Part shown: in pieces, positions 13,433-45,557 of the stretch
Numbering within the stretch: position 1 is the stretch's first letter
Layout of the letters: each line of letters starts with the position of its first letter
Source: Cinclus cinclus
Taxonomy: Eukaryota > Chordata > Aves > Passeriformes > Cinclidae
Length of the DNA stretch: 64,000 nucleotides
NCBI RefSeq assembly: GCF_963662255.1
Contig: NC_085047.1
Location: 109,176,181 to 109,240,180, forward strand
Direction of reading: 5' to 3'
The notes under the pieces: generated by a model
What the model saw: only the letters and a program-made list of their open reading frames with translations
Database searches by the model: none
What the model was told of the DNA's origin: nothing
Position numbers and translations under genes: made by a program

Positions 13433-13602
13433 ATCCCTGGAAGTGTTACCCTATCCCTGAAAGCATCTAAGGTCAGGCTGGTTGGCCCTGAGCAACCTGA
13501 GTTAGTGGGTGGCCTCCCTGCCCATGGCAGGGAATTAGAAGTAGATGATCTTTAAAGTTCATTCCAACTCAACCATTCCATCATTCTGTAATTCTGTGAT
13601 CC
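13433..13602 (+). mobile_element. CR1 non-LTR retroposon fragment, 3' end
   Basis: This matches the well-known CR1 3' region: GAGCAACCTGAGTTAGTGG, then CCCATGGCAGGG, then GATGATCTTTAAAG, ending in the ATTCTGTAATTCTGTGAT-type octamer. It is 5'-truncated and diverged. The stretch around 13435-13465 contains two similar TATCCCTG/CATCCCTG segments, suggesting an internal partial duplication. Confidence 0.85.
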
Positions 13603-14165
13603 ACTTGGGATGGCCACCAAAGGGGATTCTGTAAGACTCAAAACCATGGAAAAAAAAGCTTATCCAGTGTCATGTGTCCTTAGTTTTGGCCAGAACAGAG
13701 AGGAATTTTAGAAGGAATTTTGCAAGGTTTGAGTGTATCAGACAAAGAGGAATGTTAGATTACACTTTGAAGTTTCTGTAGACATTGAATTACTGGAAAA
13801 GAAATAGTAGTGATTATTTATCAACAAAGATCAGCATGAACTGCATCTCAGTCCTGAGGTGATTAAAAAGAGACAGGGCTGGGCAGAGGTAACTCTTCTG
13901 GGCTTTCTACGGTACACTTCATCATTAAAAGTTATATAAAGTACCAATACATTTCTTAGCAGAAAACCCAACCAGTTATACAATTTATTCTTTGTATCAC
14001 AATGAAAAAGTCTATTTCAACAGTTTATATGTATCTGAGTTATGAAAATGATATGTGTAAAGATGGTAGAAGCTTACTTGAAACAGAACTGGGGTCATGA
14101 TTAAACAGTTAACTTATTTCCCAAATGAATGAGAAAGGAAACAGGGTGCTGCAACCTTTTGCTCT

Positions 14166-14177
14166 CACTTCCTCATG
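14166..14177 (+). promoter_or_regulatory. CYBB: Candidate PU.1/ETS site in CYBB proximal promoter
   Basis: CACTTCCTCATG contains the ETS core TTCC in a context resembling the PU.1 element of the mammalian CYBB promoter, about 70 bases upstream of the start codon. In human the matching element is immediately followed by a CCAAT box (ATTGG on the sense strand); here the corresponding bases read ATGAG, so the CCAAT element appears absent. No clear TATA box is visible. The transcription start site cannot be fixed from sequence. Confidence 0.4.
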
Positions 14178-14241
14178 AGAGAAGACGTAGAGGCTGTCCC
14201 AGAGAGAGCAGGGCTGTTGTGCACACACATCTCAGGCAGCC

Positions 14242-33592
<19,351 letters not shown>

Positions 33593-33957
33593 TTCCCAAG
33601 CATGTGGGAGCCATTAAATGCAAAGTCTGAAGACTGAATCTGTTTTTCTGTTTGGAGTCTGGGAAAGACAGCCCAGCTTCTAAATTTCAGCTACACTAAC
33701 GCAGGTCCCTTTGCTTCTTGGGAATTATTTTAGCTCTGTGGTAGAGCAAAAGAGTCAAGTTTTACCTTAGGGAAGTTTCCACTGCCCTCCATGTGCTGGC
33801 TATTTAGTAGAAATCTGTTTTGTTTGTCTGTGTGAGGGGATTTCCCCTCAATTAACTGCATTTATCCTCCAATTATTCACCATGACTGCTGAAGAGTGGA
33901 GGCTACCATTAGCTTTTGGGAGCCAATTCACACTCATAAAGCTTAGTGCTATTAAAC

Positions 33958-33963
33958 AATAAA
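33958..33963 (+). terminator. CYBB: Candidate proximal CYBB polyadenylation signal
   Basis: Canonical AATAAA 366 bases after the stop codon, overlapped by an upstream ATTAAA variant. Its use would give a short 3' UTR. Confidence 0.3.
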
Positions 33964-35568
33964 GCATTCTAGCATAGTGCTTGCTGTTAGGAGGCAGCTG
34001 GTCCTGGCTGCAGCCAATCCCTGGAACAAGGGGAGTTGGAAAAGGGTGAGTGGGAAAGTGAGTTCCTTGTAAGAGGAAAACTGCACACCAACACCTTCCA
34101 GGCTTCCAACATAAGCCTTAAACATCCTCTCCAAGAGAGAACACATGTAAGCTGAAAAGAAGCTGCTTCTCCTCAGGAAAGTGAAGGACTGAAAAGGAAC
34201 CACCCGGGGTTCTGAGAACCACCCCAGCTGCAGAAGGATGACAAGGGCAGATTCAACCCAAGCCCTGCACCTGGCATGAGAGTCACTGCTGGTCTGCTCT
34301 GAACACCCTCCTTTCACATCTTCAGGCTCTCGGTGCAGGGATCCGTGCAAGAAGAGGTTTTGTGTTTTCAAGACTGCCATTTCTGGTTTTGATGGCTGAA
34401 AAAAGCTGTTGCTGAATGATTGAATGAGTACTTTCTGAAGCACTCTCAGATGCAAACAGTGCCTTTGTCCCTATTGCTCAGCTGTTCCTCTCTGATGGTG
34501 AAACTGGCTTTGAGAAAGCAGTGATCACTTTATTCACGGTTATGGAATAGTTGTGAGTAAAGTTTCTGATGTGCGCAAGACTCCCATACACAGTGCCTCT
34601 GTGGGGACACTACAGGTAGCAGGTTCCTAAAAACAAACAAGAAAAAGGAACCAAAACTTTTAATACTGGCAAGAGAGGAAAACCTAAAATGTTAAAGCCA
34701 GCAGCATAGGAAAAAAATGAAAAAGCAAGTGCAAAAACTCTTGAAAAAGCTGCAGTTTAGTATAGTATGTCTTCCATTCATCCCAGTTGCCAGCTTAGTG
34801 ACTTTTAAACTCCACAGCCAAGGCCTGCAATAGCTCCTGCGCAGCTCAAGACCTTCCTGGCAGGTTCTTGCAGCCACAGAAGAAAGCTGTGGTCTCCTGC
34901 AATTTCAGACAACTTTGTGCAGCCATCTGGTTGCATGTAGCATATTTATACCTCAGCTTGCCAGACAGGATATGTGTTCTTCCTTTACAGCATTTTAAAA
35001 TGTTATCCAGGCTCTGAATGCTACTTCAGAAAAGCAGCCTACCAGTTTGTATTTATTAATATCAGTTATCAATGAATGTTGGCAAAGATCAACTCTTGGT
35101 GGGGAATTTTACAGTTCTTTCCCTCAGAAGGGCCATATTCAAATCCACATAATTCTGTCTGAAACACAACTATTAAATCATATCAGAACATGAGTATAGC
35201 CAAAGAAACTTCTTCTGTGGAGTAAATATTGCTACTGAAATATAACAAGGATCTCATCCTGTGCTAAGAGCACTGAAATATTTGCCCTTGATTTTAATGG
35301 AAATTTTATCAGGCTTTTATAATCTTATGAAGTGGGCAAAGAGGAATTGCAAGGGGTCACATGGAGACAGCATATTTATAATGAGAATAGTCTTGGAGGG
35401 GTGTATTTTAATTCACCATTAATTTTCTATACATTGCCATGTTTGTTCTTAAAACTTCAGGGGTCTTTCCTTACTCAGTCAGTTGCAGTAGCATTCCCTG
35501 ACCGGCTGCAAACTTGTACCAGGGCTATTTGTCACCTTGAACTCAGAAATGGTTGTTCTGTGTTTATT

Positions 35569-35574
35569 AATAAA
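35569..35574 (+). terminator. CYBB: Candidate distal CYBB polyadenylation signal
   Basis: Canonical AATAAA about 2 kb after the stop, followed within 50 bases by a T/GT-rich element (GAGTTTCTCAGTTTTTC). The resulting UTR length resembles the mammalian one. Confidence 0.4.
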
Positions 35575-36010
35575 TCATTGTCTTCCTGAAACATATGAAA
35601 GAATAAGTGAGAGTTTCTCAGTTTTTCACCAAAAGTTAGTTATATTAAATCCTGCTAAAATAGCAAGCCATGCACAATCAGTCATGGTCTGAATATTTTC
35701 TCAAATCTAGGAAAAGATTGAAATAGATAGCACTGAAATACAAATAGAAGAAACAAACTAGCTTGAACTCAGGGCAGCAGGCTACAAGTGAGCTTCAAAG
35801 ACACTCCTTTTTTGTAGCCAAATGCCACTGCTTGCAATCTGACCATTGCTATCACCTGGCCTCTGGCTGAAAAATTCCTCCTTCTGTGTATTACAAAGTG
35901 TACTGAAGTCTGATCTCTGCTTCAGTGCCAAAAAATTACCTACTCAAATGACAAATATTCTGCTGACAGCAAGAAAAGCTAGTTGTTGGATTATTAAAAT
36001 AACTGTTTCA

Positions 36011-36298
36011 CACAATGGAAGCAATTAGGAGTTCCATTAAAAGTTCACTTACGGCATCAGCATAAGATGTTTTCCTTCCCTTCTCATATAATATTTCCCC
36101 TGTCTTCCCATATGTAGTCACCTGAAGTAAACAGTTAGTTAATTCATCAATATCCTCACTCTCCAACCCAAGGTAGTCAGCCTTACATTTAAAGACTGTG
36201 ACCCTCTGGGACACTGGGCAGCTCTGGCTCTCACTGGCCTCACCTTGGCTTTGGAAACTGGAAAGGGGCTTTGGAGAGGACGTGGAACTGGGCCATGC
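36011..36298 (-). other. Unexplained open reading frame without ATG near its start
   Basis: A frame of 96 codons stays open on the minus strand between TGA (36299-36301) and TGA (36008-36010). Part of it reads VFKCKADYLGLESEDIDELT, mixed in polarity and not low-complexity. There is no ATG until close to the end, so it could only be an internal or terminal exon, a decayed pseudogene, or chance. A GT-containing Q/V junction (CTTCAGGTGACT) could serve as a donor. I do not recognise the protein. Confidence 0.15.
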
Positions 36299-39200
36299 TC
36301 AGACGATGTATCCAGGCAAGAACTTGATATGACTGGGTTTCATCTAGCCCCACTTCCTTCTCTGTTCCCTACTTGCCAAATGTAAATACGGGCAAATGAA
36401 ATCCAAGTTTTCCTAAGTTTAAGGCTACAAAAAAGTGCTACTGTGCCTGTTCACCATCATGGTGGGAAACCACCCCAGTTGCAAAATAGATCTTCCTCTT
36501 CAAAGACATGTAAGACTTTCCCTGCTGAGTGGGGATTTCTGCCTTTCAGTTCTCAGATGGTGAGTTTAACTAAATTAGAAATGGGGGGAAAAACCCACCC
36601 TAATAAAAAGCTGCCTGTGAAACACAAGGTAATTTTGAAGAAAAAGAAATAATGTTGGGATCTTATTATGGTGCTTGTTCTGAGGATCCTACTCTATATT
36701 GGAGTGCTCTTAGCAAGTTAATGTTGACTGATTATATTTTTTCATGTTTCAATGAGTTCCTTGTAAAATTCAGAGACAAGTGTCTGAACACATAGTTATA
36801 TATGTTCAAAGGAATTTAGGAACACATATTAAGATGCTACAGCTGTAAATGTTGACAGGATCAAGATCTTCGTGCCTTACTGTGTAAAAGAGTGTCAGTT
36901 GCACAAGCCAGAGTAGTTACTTGTCACGAACCAGACATTCAGTTTTGCATTTGGTACAGACCTTACCAACCTACTGGTGTCATTTACATTCACCACATAC
37001 AAACCAGCTCAGATTAACAGCAAAATTAATCACAGTGGAGTGGAAAATTGTTCGAAGACTTACTGAAAGATTACAAATGCTTTCCAGTCCCATTCTGCAC
37101 CTCTGCTGGGCCCATTCCACCCCTTTCTTTGGGTACTCTTCTGCCTGGCAAACTGATGACTTTTTGTCCAGGGAGCTACCACTGATTTCTTTCTGTCCAT
37201 TTCTTCTACTAATTGCTGCTGCCCCAGCTTCGCTTGTCCATTCACTTCCTTCCTTCTCCCAGTCTCTGCAAATTTCCTCTAAATCTCCAGCTATCATGGT
37301 GTTTTCTCCATGTTTTAAGTGCTTGTGCCCAGTTCAAGTTTAGGGAGAGGCAAGAGTGCTTCACCCCAAGCTCCAACCACTGCAGTGCTCATCTCACAAA
37401 ATGTAGTCTGCTGCAACCTCCCCTGTCATTACAAAGTGAGTAGCCATCTCTGGATTGCCAAAACAGACTGTTTTGGACCTCCCCATTAAAACTTTCTCCT
37501 TCTGCTTAATGATTTTAATCATCAGTTCTAAAATGAAAGAAATTTATGCTCTATTCTAGATGGTCAACATGTGTGAGTCAATTTATCCTGTAAAAAAATC
37601 CTTCAATTTGACCTATATTTAATTTTCATTGCTCAGAAATGAGGGACATGGCCGAAAAAAACCCCACCCCACTGTCCCCCCAAAATACTGAGTCACCTTG
37701 CAAATAATTAGCATAGCTGAAGGAAGAGAAGTAGGAAGGAAAGGCCAATGAATGGAGAATCGGACCCTCTGTCCCCCTTGGAAGTGACATTTTCTTATTC
37801 TGGAAGCAACCTACAAAGCAAAGTGTCCTGCAAGTAACTCTTTAGTTGAATTTGTTTTATACTTGTAGGTCAAGTGGGTTTAAGACCAGTAAATATGCAA
37901 ATGCCATTCACACTAAGTTTTTTGACCTTTGGACAAACAAATTGCAGAGACGTGTTTGACCAAGTAAGTAAATTTTTGAAGTAAGGTGTGGATGCTTCCT
38001 TTGCTGTTTTTGTCTTTTTATATTCCTGTGAGTTAGACTGGACCATGCAAAGGTCTGGGATCTGCACTGTGGCTCTGTAAGATTCTCTTTGAATGATGGA
38101 GAGCACTGAGAAAATTCTGGTGGAATTTTCCTGGGTGCAGAAATGCCATAGGGAAGAGCTGGAACAAGGCAACTGCTGTAATCTCCTTGCAGTTAACAGG
38201 CCAAAATGCAGCTGGCACTTAGCAGTGCAAAATATCAGGGCATTTTGGCACAGAAATTGTCCAATTTCATACCACACACTCTTTGTCTCTATAGACCACA
38301 GAGTTTTCTAACCTGCAATGCCATGGAGCCAGGGCATAAGTGAATATCCCTGCAGGAAGACCCAAGGCTGTACTAGTTCCCATGAACAGTTAATGCAGGC
38401 AATTGCTGCTGAGGTTTTATCACCCTCTCTGCTTTTTTCTAATACTTCCCTTTCATCTGAGGCAGACAGTGCTAGCTCAAGCCTCTTTTCAGGTGGTGCA
38501 TTCACTCCAGCCCTCTGCAATCTTACCCTTGCTCAGACAGCAGAAAGGAAATAATCATCAAAGACTGCAAACCAACTGTGAGAAACAGCTTCTGAAGCAA
38601 ATTCCCCTGAGGTGACAGAAAAAGAACCCTGCAGATTGTGAGCAGCCATCTTCTGACTCAAAATTACAAAAGTTCCTCTCAACAACTGTTAGCAATTCAT
38701 GCAATATTCTTTCTCACTGTAACAGGGCTGCAAATGGTTAGGTTAATATGTGGATCACTGGCCCTCACTCTTCTTCTTCTCACATGCATAAATTAAGGAC
38801 TTGACAGCAAAGACCTGCGGCTACAAGCCCAAGGAAATGATAAAAACAGTGTGTAAAGGACAGCAACACGAATCACAGTGAAATTCTGCTTACAGAGGAC
38901 TCACTGATGCTCCCAATATTAGCTTGTATTCACAGGAAACCTCTGAAGACTGCAGTCTCTGCCACAGTTGTTGCTGCACCTGGAATGGAGCCATTTCCCT
39001 GCATTTCACATCCTCTGAGGCAGGCAGCTGAGTCTGTGTTGCAAACACAGCCAGGGAATCTTGCATCAGTCATTGTTTTTGGTAATTTAATGGATGTCCA
39101 ATTGCCTGTATTTGCATTAATCTGCCAGATGATCAGCTGGTACCACGGTAAAACCCATCACATTGAATGAACTGACTATCTGGGGACTGCAGTTTTGTTG

Positions 39201-39545
39201 TGTAGCCTCACATCACTGCCTGAGGCATTCCAGCAGCTTTTGCCCAAGCAAACAGTCTGAACCTCCAAGCTCTCCTAGGTAACCACAGTGATGTGACTGT
39301 TGGTCTGAACATTGCAGTACAGAGCAAATACATCAGTATATTTACAGCATTTCCCCCCGTCCCTTGTTTATAGTCTGCAAAAAGACAATATCCTATTAAA
39401 GCCCTTTATGGCCTCTGTAAGTGCTTTATGCTGTAAAACCTCCCGTGGTGGGGTGGTTAACTGTGAGAGAGCAGGGTACAGGTGGCAGTGACAGATTAGA
39501 GAGGAGATCTTTGTAGTAACATTTGGGGAGAGATCTTGAAGCGAG

Positions 39546-40180
39546 ATGATCACAGAATGTGATGGAAGGGGAATTGGGTTGGAAGGGGAATTGGGTTGGA
39601 AGGGGACCTTGAAGATCATCTCATTCCAACCCTCCTGTCATGGTCAGGAACAACTTTCACTGGACCAGGTTGCTCAGAGTCCAGTCCAACCTTGCCTTGA
39701 ACACTTCCAGGGATGGGGCAGCCACAGCTTCTCTGACAACTACTCCCAGGGTCTTACCACCCTCACAGTAAAGAGTTTCTCCTTTATATCTAGTCTAAAC
39801 CTACTCTCTGTCATTTTGAACCCCATTCCCTTGTCCTGTCACTCCAGGCTCTTGTTAAGAGTCTTGCTCCATCTTTCTTGTCAGCTCCCTACTGCTCCTG
39901 GAAGGTCACTATTAGGTCACCCCAAAGCCTTCTTCTCTCCAGGCTGAACAATCCCAGTTCTCTCAGCCTTTCCTCACAGCAGAAGTGCTCCAATCCCCTG
40001 GAGTCCTTGGTGGCCTCCTCTGGGCTCTCCCCAAGGTCCATGTCCTTCCTGGGCTGGAGCCCCCCGTGCTGGACTCAGCACTGCAGGTGTGGTGTCATCA
40101 GAGCAGAGCAGAGCACAGAATCCACCCCCTCACCTGCTGCCCACGCTGCTGTTGATACAGCCCAGGATGTGGCTGACATG
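39546..40180 (-). mobile_element. CR1 retroposon, about 635 bp, minus orientation
   Basis: Reverse-strand CR1 features in order: TGATCACAGAATG-type tail, GGTTGGAAGGGGACCTTGAA, GACCAGGTTGCTCAGAGTCC, GGATGGGGCAGCCACAGCTT, ACAGTAAAGAGTTTCTCC, CTTCTCTCCAGGCTGAACAA, CTGGAGTCCTTGGTGGCCTC, TGATACAGCCCAGGATG. It is the longest CR1 in the window and 5'-truncated. Its 3' tail contains a 17-bp tandem repeat. Confidence 0.93.
39564..39605 (+). repeat. 17-bp tandem repeat inside CR1 tail
   Basis: The unit GGAAGGGGAATTGGGTT occurs twice (39564-39580, 39581-39597) and a third partial unit GGAAGGGG follows. It expands the CR1 segment that normally reads GGTTGGAAGGGACC once. Confidence 0.93.
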
Positions 40181-43100
40181 ACAGACGCTGTTTGAGTCTT
40201 AGCTTGAGAGACTGGGTAGAAAGAAACAGCATCCCCCAACTATTCACGCTTCATCAAAAAATCTGCATTTCTCAGGCTTAGTCAGAGGGTGATAGATACA
40301 GGCAACTGACTACTAGGAAAATGTACCAGACACACTAGCATTTATGCAGCAGAAACCAGCCCCAAAACCAAGAAAATTATGAAAGTCTTCATAGTCACTT
40401 TCAAGTCATTTGCAAAGACTAAGCTGTAACCCATTAAGAGGCCACTTCCCCTTTAGGAGTAACAGATGTTTCTTTTTTTTAGGTCATGTCCATAGCCCTT
40501 CAATTTCTTTCAAGCTGCTGGGTCTTCCCCTACCAAGGGATGATCACTGTTCATTGCCAGCTAATGGGGACAGCTTTTGCATTTTGTAACTAGGTAAGGA
40601 ACGGCATCAGCAGAGAAAATACTGGCAGGACAAGCTGGCAAAGAGCCGCTTTACACGCCAAGTAGGTATTTACTCCTGCTGAGGAAAGTGTCTATGGGAA
40701 AGGCTGCCCAGGACTTTGCATACCTTGTAAATGTCACACATGCTACAAAGGGAACCTCTCACCTCGTTGTCTTGCTCTCCACCCAACTCAAGAATGCTCT
40801 CATCTTTTAAAAAACTAATAGAAACAATTTCTAGCTAATACATCTCTTATAATACATCTAAACTTTCTTCTCCTCCAGCCATACCAGAACAATTATTTCA
40901 TAATGTTGTTGATTCTCCCATTTTCATCTTAAATTTTCTTCTGACTTCTAGCTCTTTGTGACTCTCAATGGTGTAAGCAAAGTTTCTAAGCAGGGAAGTC
41001 CCTACCCCTCAGTTGTTTGGCTCCCAACAGCCAGAACCAACATATTCAGCAATGTCTCCTCAGACACTTTATCTTTGTCCTCATCTTGAGACTACTGTTG
41101 GGCTCAAATTCCTTTCTAGGACCTCTGGGTTTGAAGTGCCTGATATTATTTCTTCGTGTTCCTAAGACTTCCTGTATCCATCCACTTCAGTTTTCTCTCC
41201 ACAATGAAACTGAATGGAGTTGGGACTACAGTTGGGATTTTCTTTTGTGTTTGAATAACATCCAGCATAGCTGGGCGCTGTTCCAAACTTAGTGCTTCTG
41301 GATGATCCAGTAATAATAATGTGAGAACTACAATACTACTACTGCTACTGCTGTTCTGGAGAATCAGAAACATACATTCCAGTGGCTACAGTTTGAACAA
41401 TTGGTTTCCAAGTTAGGCTTATTTGTTTTATCTGTTTTCCTAAAAAAATGAGGAGCTGAGGGAACAAATGGATTACTGAAAAAGAGAGATGCATGTCAGG
41501 GTCAGCTCTAGGAGTTGGAGTGTAGAAAATAAGAAGTACATTGGAAGCTCAATTCTTTCTTCAGTTTCTGTTTCAGCTGTTGTTTTTTTTCCTTGCCCCT
41601 TCACACTGCCTGTCTGCTTTGTTTTTCTCAGTTTCAAGTTTGGCTTATAAGAGAGAAAGTATTTAGATTGTGCAGTGGGTGAATGAAGGAGGTTGACAAT
41701 ATGTAACACCAACTTAATATTTAATTCAGTGTCAATAGATATCATTACTCTTGTAATGATATTACAAGTTACTCAGTCCTAAGTTTCTTCTCAAGGGAAG
41801 GCATTTTAAATAGTAGCAACACTGATATTAAAAGTGTATCATGTGTGTAGTTAAGCATGAGTACAAAAACTTACTTTTCCTGCCTCCAGCAGGAGGTAGC
41901 AGCAGTTCAGTAATACCAAACCAGCCCAAATCAGAAGACAGACAGGTGATAGTCACAGCCAGCTCACAGCTGCAGCTGTGGCCCTGACTCTGGAAATCCC
42001 AGTGGGAAAAGAAGAAGAACATCTGTGGGGTATCTGCCAACCAGCAGAGACAGGCAATTTGCAGCCTTGTGTTTCCTGGAGGCTGTGACAATTTCACAGA
42101 AAACATGGGTTTCAAGAGGAATGGCACAACCACAACTGCTCCTGGCTGTTGTGTAACAAATTTCTGTCACCTGCCATAACTACAACTTCTAAGCCTGCAG
42201 CCAGGGCATTTCCTGCTTGGCTCCACACCAGCCACCCTGGCCCACTGCTCTCCTGCTGTAGCTGTCCCTGGAACAGGCAGCAGCAGAGCTGCCTCTTCAG
42301 AGAGGTCTAGGTTTGCTTCATGTGGAGCACCCCGTGGAGACCAAACTGGAAAGAATACATTTTCCAGTTTTTGCTCAAACGAAGCCTAAACTTTGCACAG
42401 ACACACGCCCCTAAGGCAACTGTGTAAGTTGTTTATGATGTCAGAGCAATGCTCCAGAGATGAGCTTGGAAGATCTCAGGTCTGATCCCTAAGCCTCAGC
42501 TGATCCAGATATAAACTTTAAATTTAAGCCTCTCAATTCCTTCCTTTCTAAAGCCAGTTTTTGCAAGGTTTTTCCCTACAAAAAAAAATCATTTCAACTA
42601 CTACTCATAGGACCTGAAATCTGTGCCATGAAAAAGGCAACTATAATTTGCTCACAACATCACCAGACCACCCAGCTACAACTGTGCCTACAATTTAAGA
42701 TTAAATTCCTGAAACATCTAACTCAGGCATGAACACTATACAGCTATTACAGCATTAATCTGTGAGGTTCTTACATAGTCATGAATATATTGCAGACTAA
42801 CAAATTACCTCACCTGAAACCCTGCAGTAGATTTCTTGTGAGATTTGGCCAGACCACTTCCAACAGCTGCTGTAGAAGCCCAAACAAGAAAAAAAAAAAA
42901 GCCCCCAGAGTTATTGACAGAGGTTGGATGAAGTCATGACTGCTTGGAGCAGAGTGCTGTGAGCACCAGTAAAGGCAGCCACAAACTTGCTGTTACCTCA
43001 CCCTCTCATTTCTGCTGGCTAATATCTAAACGCTGAATTGTATTATCTCTGTTTGGATATTTGTTTGCAGGAACACTGTTGTAGTCCTTGTCTTGATACC

Positions 43101-45336
43101 TAGACATTGGCAAAGTAGAAATAAGCGACAAGAGATGAAATTTGATATGAAAAATATTGTCTCTGACTCAAAATTGTTAGGAATATGGATAAATAAAAAG
43201 GGATGAACACATTTAGAAATATATATATATGTGTGCACATGTATGAAAGTTCCATAGAAAAATCATATTACTTTTTGTCAAATAAGGACTTAATTTCATT
43301 CATCCTATTTCGCCCAACCTCTAATTTCACGCAGCTAGTCATGAATAAACACATAAATAATGTGTACTTCAAAAATTGCACTACAAAATCCTAGAGCAGG
43401 GAATGCTTGATTTCCTCCTAAGGTGATTACACATGGGTGGATGTTCTGCAGTTAGGATGATAATATTTCATACTCTAGGAGGTGCTGTGCAGAAATTATT
43501 TTAATTACATCCAGCATAGGCCTGTGAGGAGGAGAACCTGCTGACTAGAAAGAAGTTTCAATGTGTTGCAGATGAGCCAGGGATTTTGATGGCTTTGGTT
43601 CTGAACTCTGTCATCTTCATGCTGTGAAGCCTCATAAGCATAGATCACAAATTCTCTTATTAATTTACCAATATAGTAAAACTGTGAAATTTTAAAATGT
43701 TAGTGTCACTACAAAACTTGCCTTTTCTTCTTTTTTTGCATCAAGTACTTGTGCTCTGTGACCCCAGTAGCTCCTTTGAATGAGGGTAAGTTCCTGACAC
43801 ACCATAATGACCAGGGAGGGGTTTCTGTGACTCTTATTCCCCTCTTTGAGTCATTTTACATCAGAGGTTGGATGGGAGTTTCAGAGGTGTCTACAGCTAT
43901 CACTCTAGCACAACCCTGTTTTTTTTTAGAAAACTTTTATGCAACAAATAAAGCTGCTGCCACATATGTTTCCTGTGTCTGAGAACAGATGCTTGGTGGT
44001 ACATGGAAGCTAAAATCTCCAGTTACTCAGTGGTGATTTAGATTCATTGAAATAGAAAAATCTCCCTCGGGGGAGCATGTGGTGTTTGGCTGCAGCTTTC
44101 TTTGAGGAAGGGGGAGAGAGAAACTATTCCATACATGACCAGTGTTCAGACCCCTTACCTGGCATAGACACAGCAGGCAGAGCAGTTCACAGGCAACACA
44201 GTAGAGATGTGACTGCACAGCTTTGGAGCCTTGGTACAGCTGGTTTTATTGCTGCATTTACAGGATAGTGCCTCTGAGCTGATACTCCCCGAGAGACAAA
44301 CTGGGGCTGGATTTGAGCTGGGAAGGCCCTGCAGCACACAGACAGAACTTCCTGACTCAGGATACTCTAATGGGAGCGTAGACTGGCTCTGTGCTTTTAT
44401 CAACACCATGACTGTGCTAAAAAATCCCTCTCCAAACTGAATGGGAACAAAATGTCCTGGTCAGACCACACAGGAGGCAGCAAGGCACATCCCAATGATC
44501 AGCTAAGAACCGCTCATTACAGGAGCTGCTCTCTGTATTAGAACAAACTCTGTCTGTCTCTATACGGCAGCCACTCTACTGGTGCATACAGGCTCCCAGG
44601 AACCAAGTTTCTTTTATGATGTGTTTAAAATATCAGTGTGCTGACATTCACATACAACTCCACATGCTCTAGCTGCAAGCTGGGATTTCAGTGGCTTCTG
44701 TGAGTGCTTCAGATGGCATGAATCTGAGCTGAACACACCAGACTTTGTACTGGAGGCACAGATCGAGTGTAATGGGATCACAGCCATCAGAAAGGTAATG
44801 AGTTACTGGCAGACACCCAGCAGGCAATAAGAAGGAAAGTCACAAATCTGCTCCCTTTCACTTTCACACTTCTCTGTTTACATTAACAAAAGCTGCCTGG
44901 GAAGAACAGCAGGTGTCTTTCATCATGAAATCACACATGGGAACACACAGCTCCCTATACAGGGGGATGTACCTTAATACAAACCCTTCTGTCCCATTAG
45001 TAAGATCTCTATGGTTTACCAGAGCTCATACCCCTGATTGCCATAACAAGGAAAATATGTATTGATACAGAAACGCTGTGGGCTTTCATAGTCTGCAATT
45101 CATAGATTTATCCTTGAAATGAACTACTCAGAAAAGCAGATAATATTCAGCATTCGTTGGGAGAGTTAAAAACAGCTCTGTGTTCACACAGAGGATGGGG
45201 AAAAGAAAGATGAGAAATAAGTTCAATTTACTAGGACATGATGCAGAATGAAAATACTTTTCCCAGAGTTTCATAATAATCCTTCTGCAGTAAAAAAGCT
45301 TAAACTTGCACCATGAAGATTTACAATAAGGGAAAG

Positions 45337-45381
45337 GTGTGAGAAATAGAAGTGTAAGAAATAGAGGTGTAAGAAATTAGG
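45337..45381 (+). repeat. 15-bp tandem repeat, three copies
   Basis: Three consecutive units of the form GTGTAAGAAATAGAG (first copy GTGTGAGAAATAGAA, last copy ending ATTAGG) occupy 45 bases. The tract is purine-rich on the plus strand and lies just beyond the presumed 3' end of DYNLT3. Confidence 0.9.
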
Positions 45382-45551
45382 CCAAGCCTGGAGCAGGACT
45401 TCTACCAGATCATGTATCTAAAATGCATCTTCAATGTATTTCCCAAGTTCTCACACTTGTAGACAAATGAAGGGAAGTAAGAGGACTATTTTTCTCAGTT
45501 ACTTTTTATATTGATCAAGAACACAAAGCAAAAATATAACTAAGGCAAAAC

Positions 45552-45557
45552 TTTATT
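45552..45557 (-). terminator. DYNLT3: Candidate distal DYNLT3 polyadenylation signal
   Basis: TTTATT on the plus strand is AATAAA for DYNLT3, 2.1 kb after the stop. The length is near that of the mammalian 3' UTR. Alternative AATAAA signals lie at 46111-46116 and 46685-46690. Confidence 0.35.

Larger units (their letters stand above)
7041..14165. other. XK-CYBB intergenic region
   Basis: No exon, tRNA or other RNA gene is recognisable here. The region is AT-rich with an A/C-rich low-complexity patch (8203-8241), a CpG-rich patch (about 11080-11260) and one CR1 fragment (13433-13602). Several open frames of 60-138 codons cluster around the GC-rich patch, overlap on both strands, and look like by-products of its base composition. 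Confidence 0.6.
33593..35600 (+). other. CYBB: CYBB 3' UTR (end inferred)
   Basis: Mammalian CYBB has a 3' UTR of roughly 2.5 kb, so this stretch is probably mostly UTR. Two AATAAA signals are seen, at 33958 and 35569. An antisense open frame of 167 codons (33952-34455) starts at TTG and matches no family I know. Confidence 0.45.
35601..45335. other. CYBB-DYNLT3 intergenic region
   Basis: The two genes converge here. The only elements I can name are a CR1 copy (39546-40180) and an unexplained open frame on the minus strand (36011-36298). The remainder looks like unique, AT-rich sequence without recognised exons or RNA genes. Confidence 0.55.

Noticed and set aside
33952..34455. 167-codon minus-strand frame antisense to CYBB 3' UTR
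   Set aside because: It starts at TTG, matches no known family, and a frame of this length is within chance for 64 kb of both strands.
39546..40195. Open frames of 105-133 codons
   Set aside because: They are translations of the antisense strand of a CR1 tail and not a gene.
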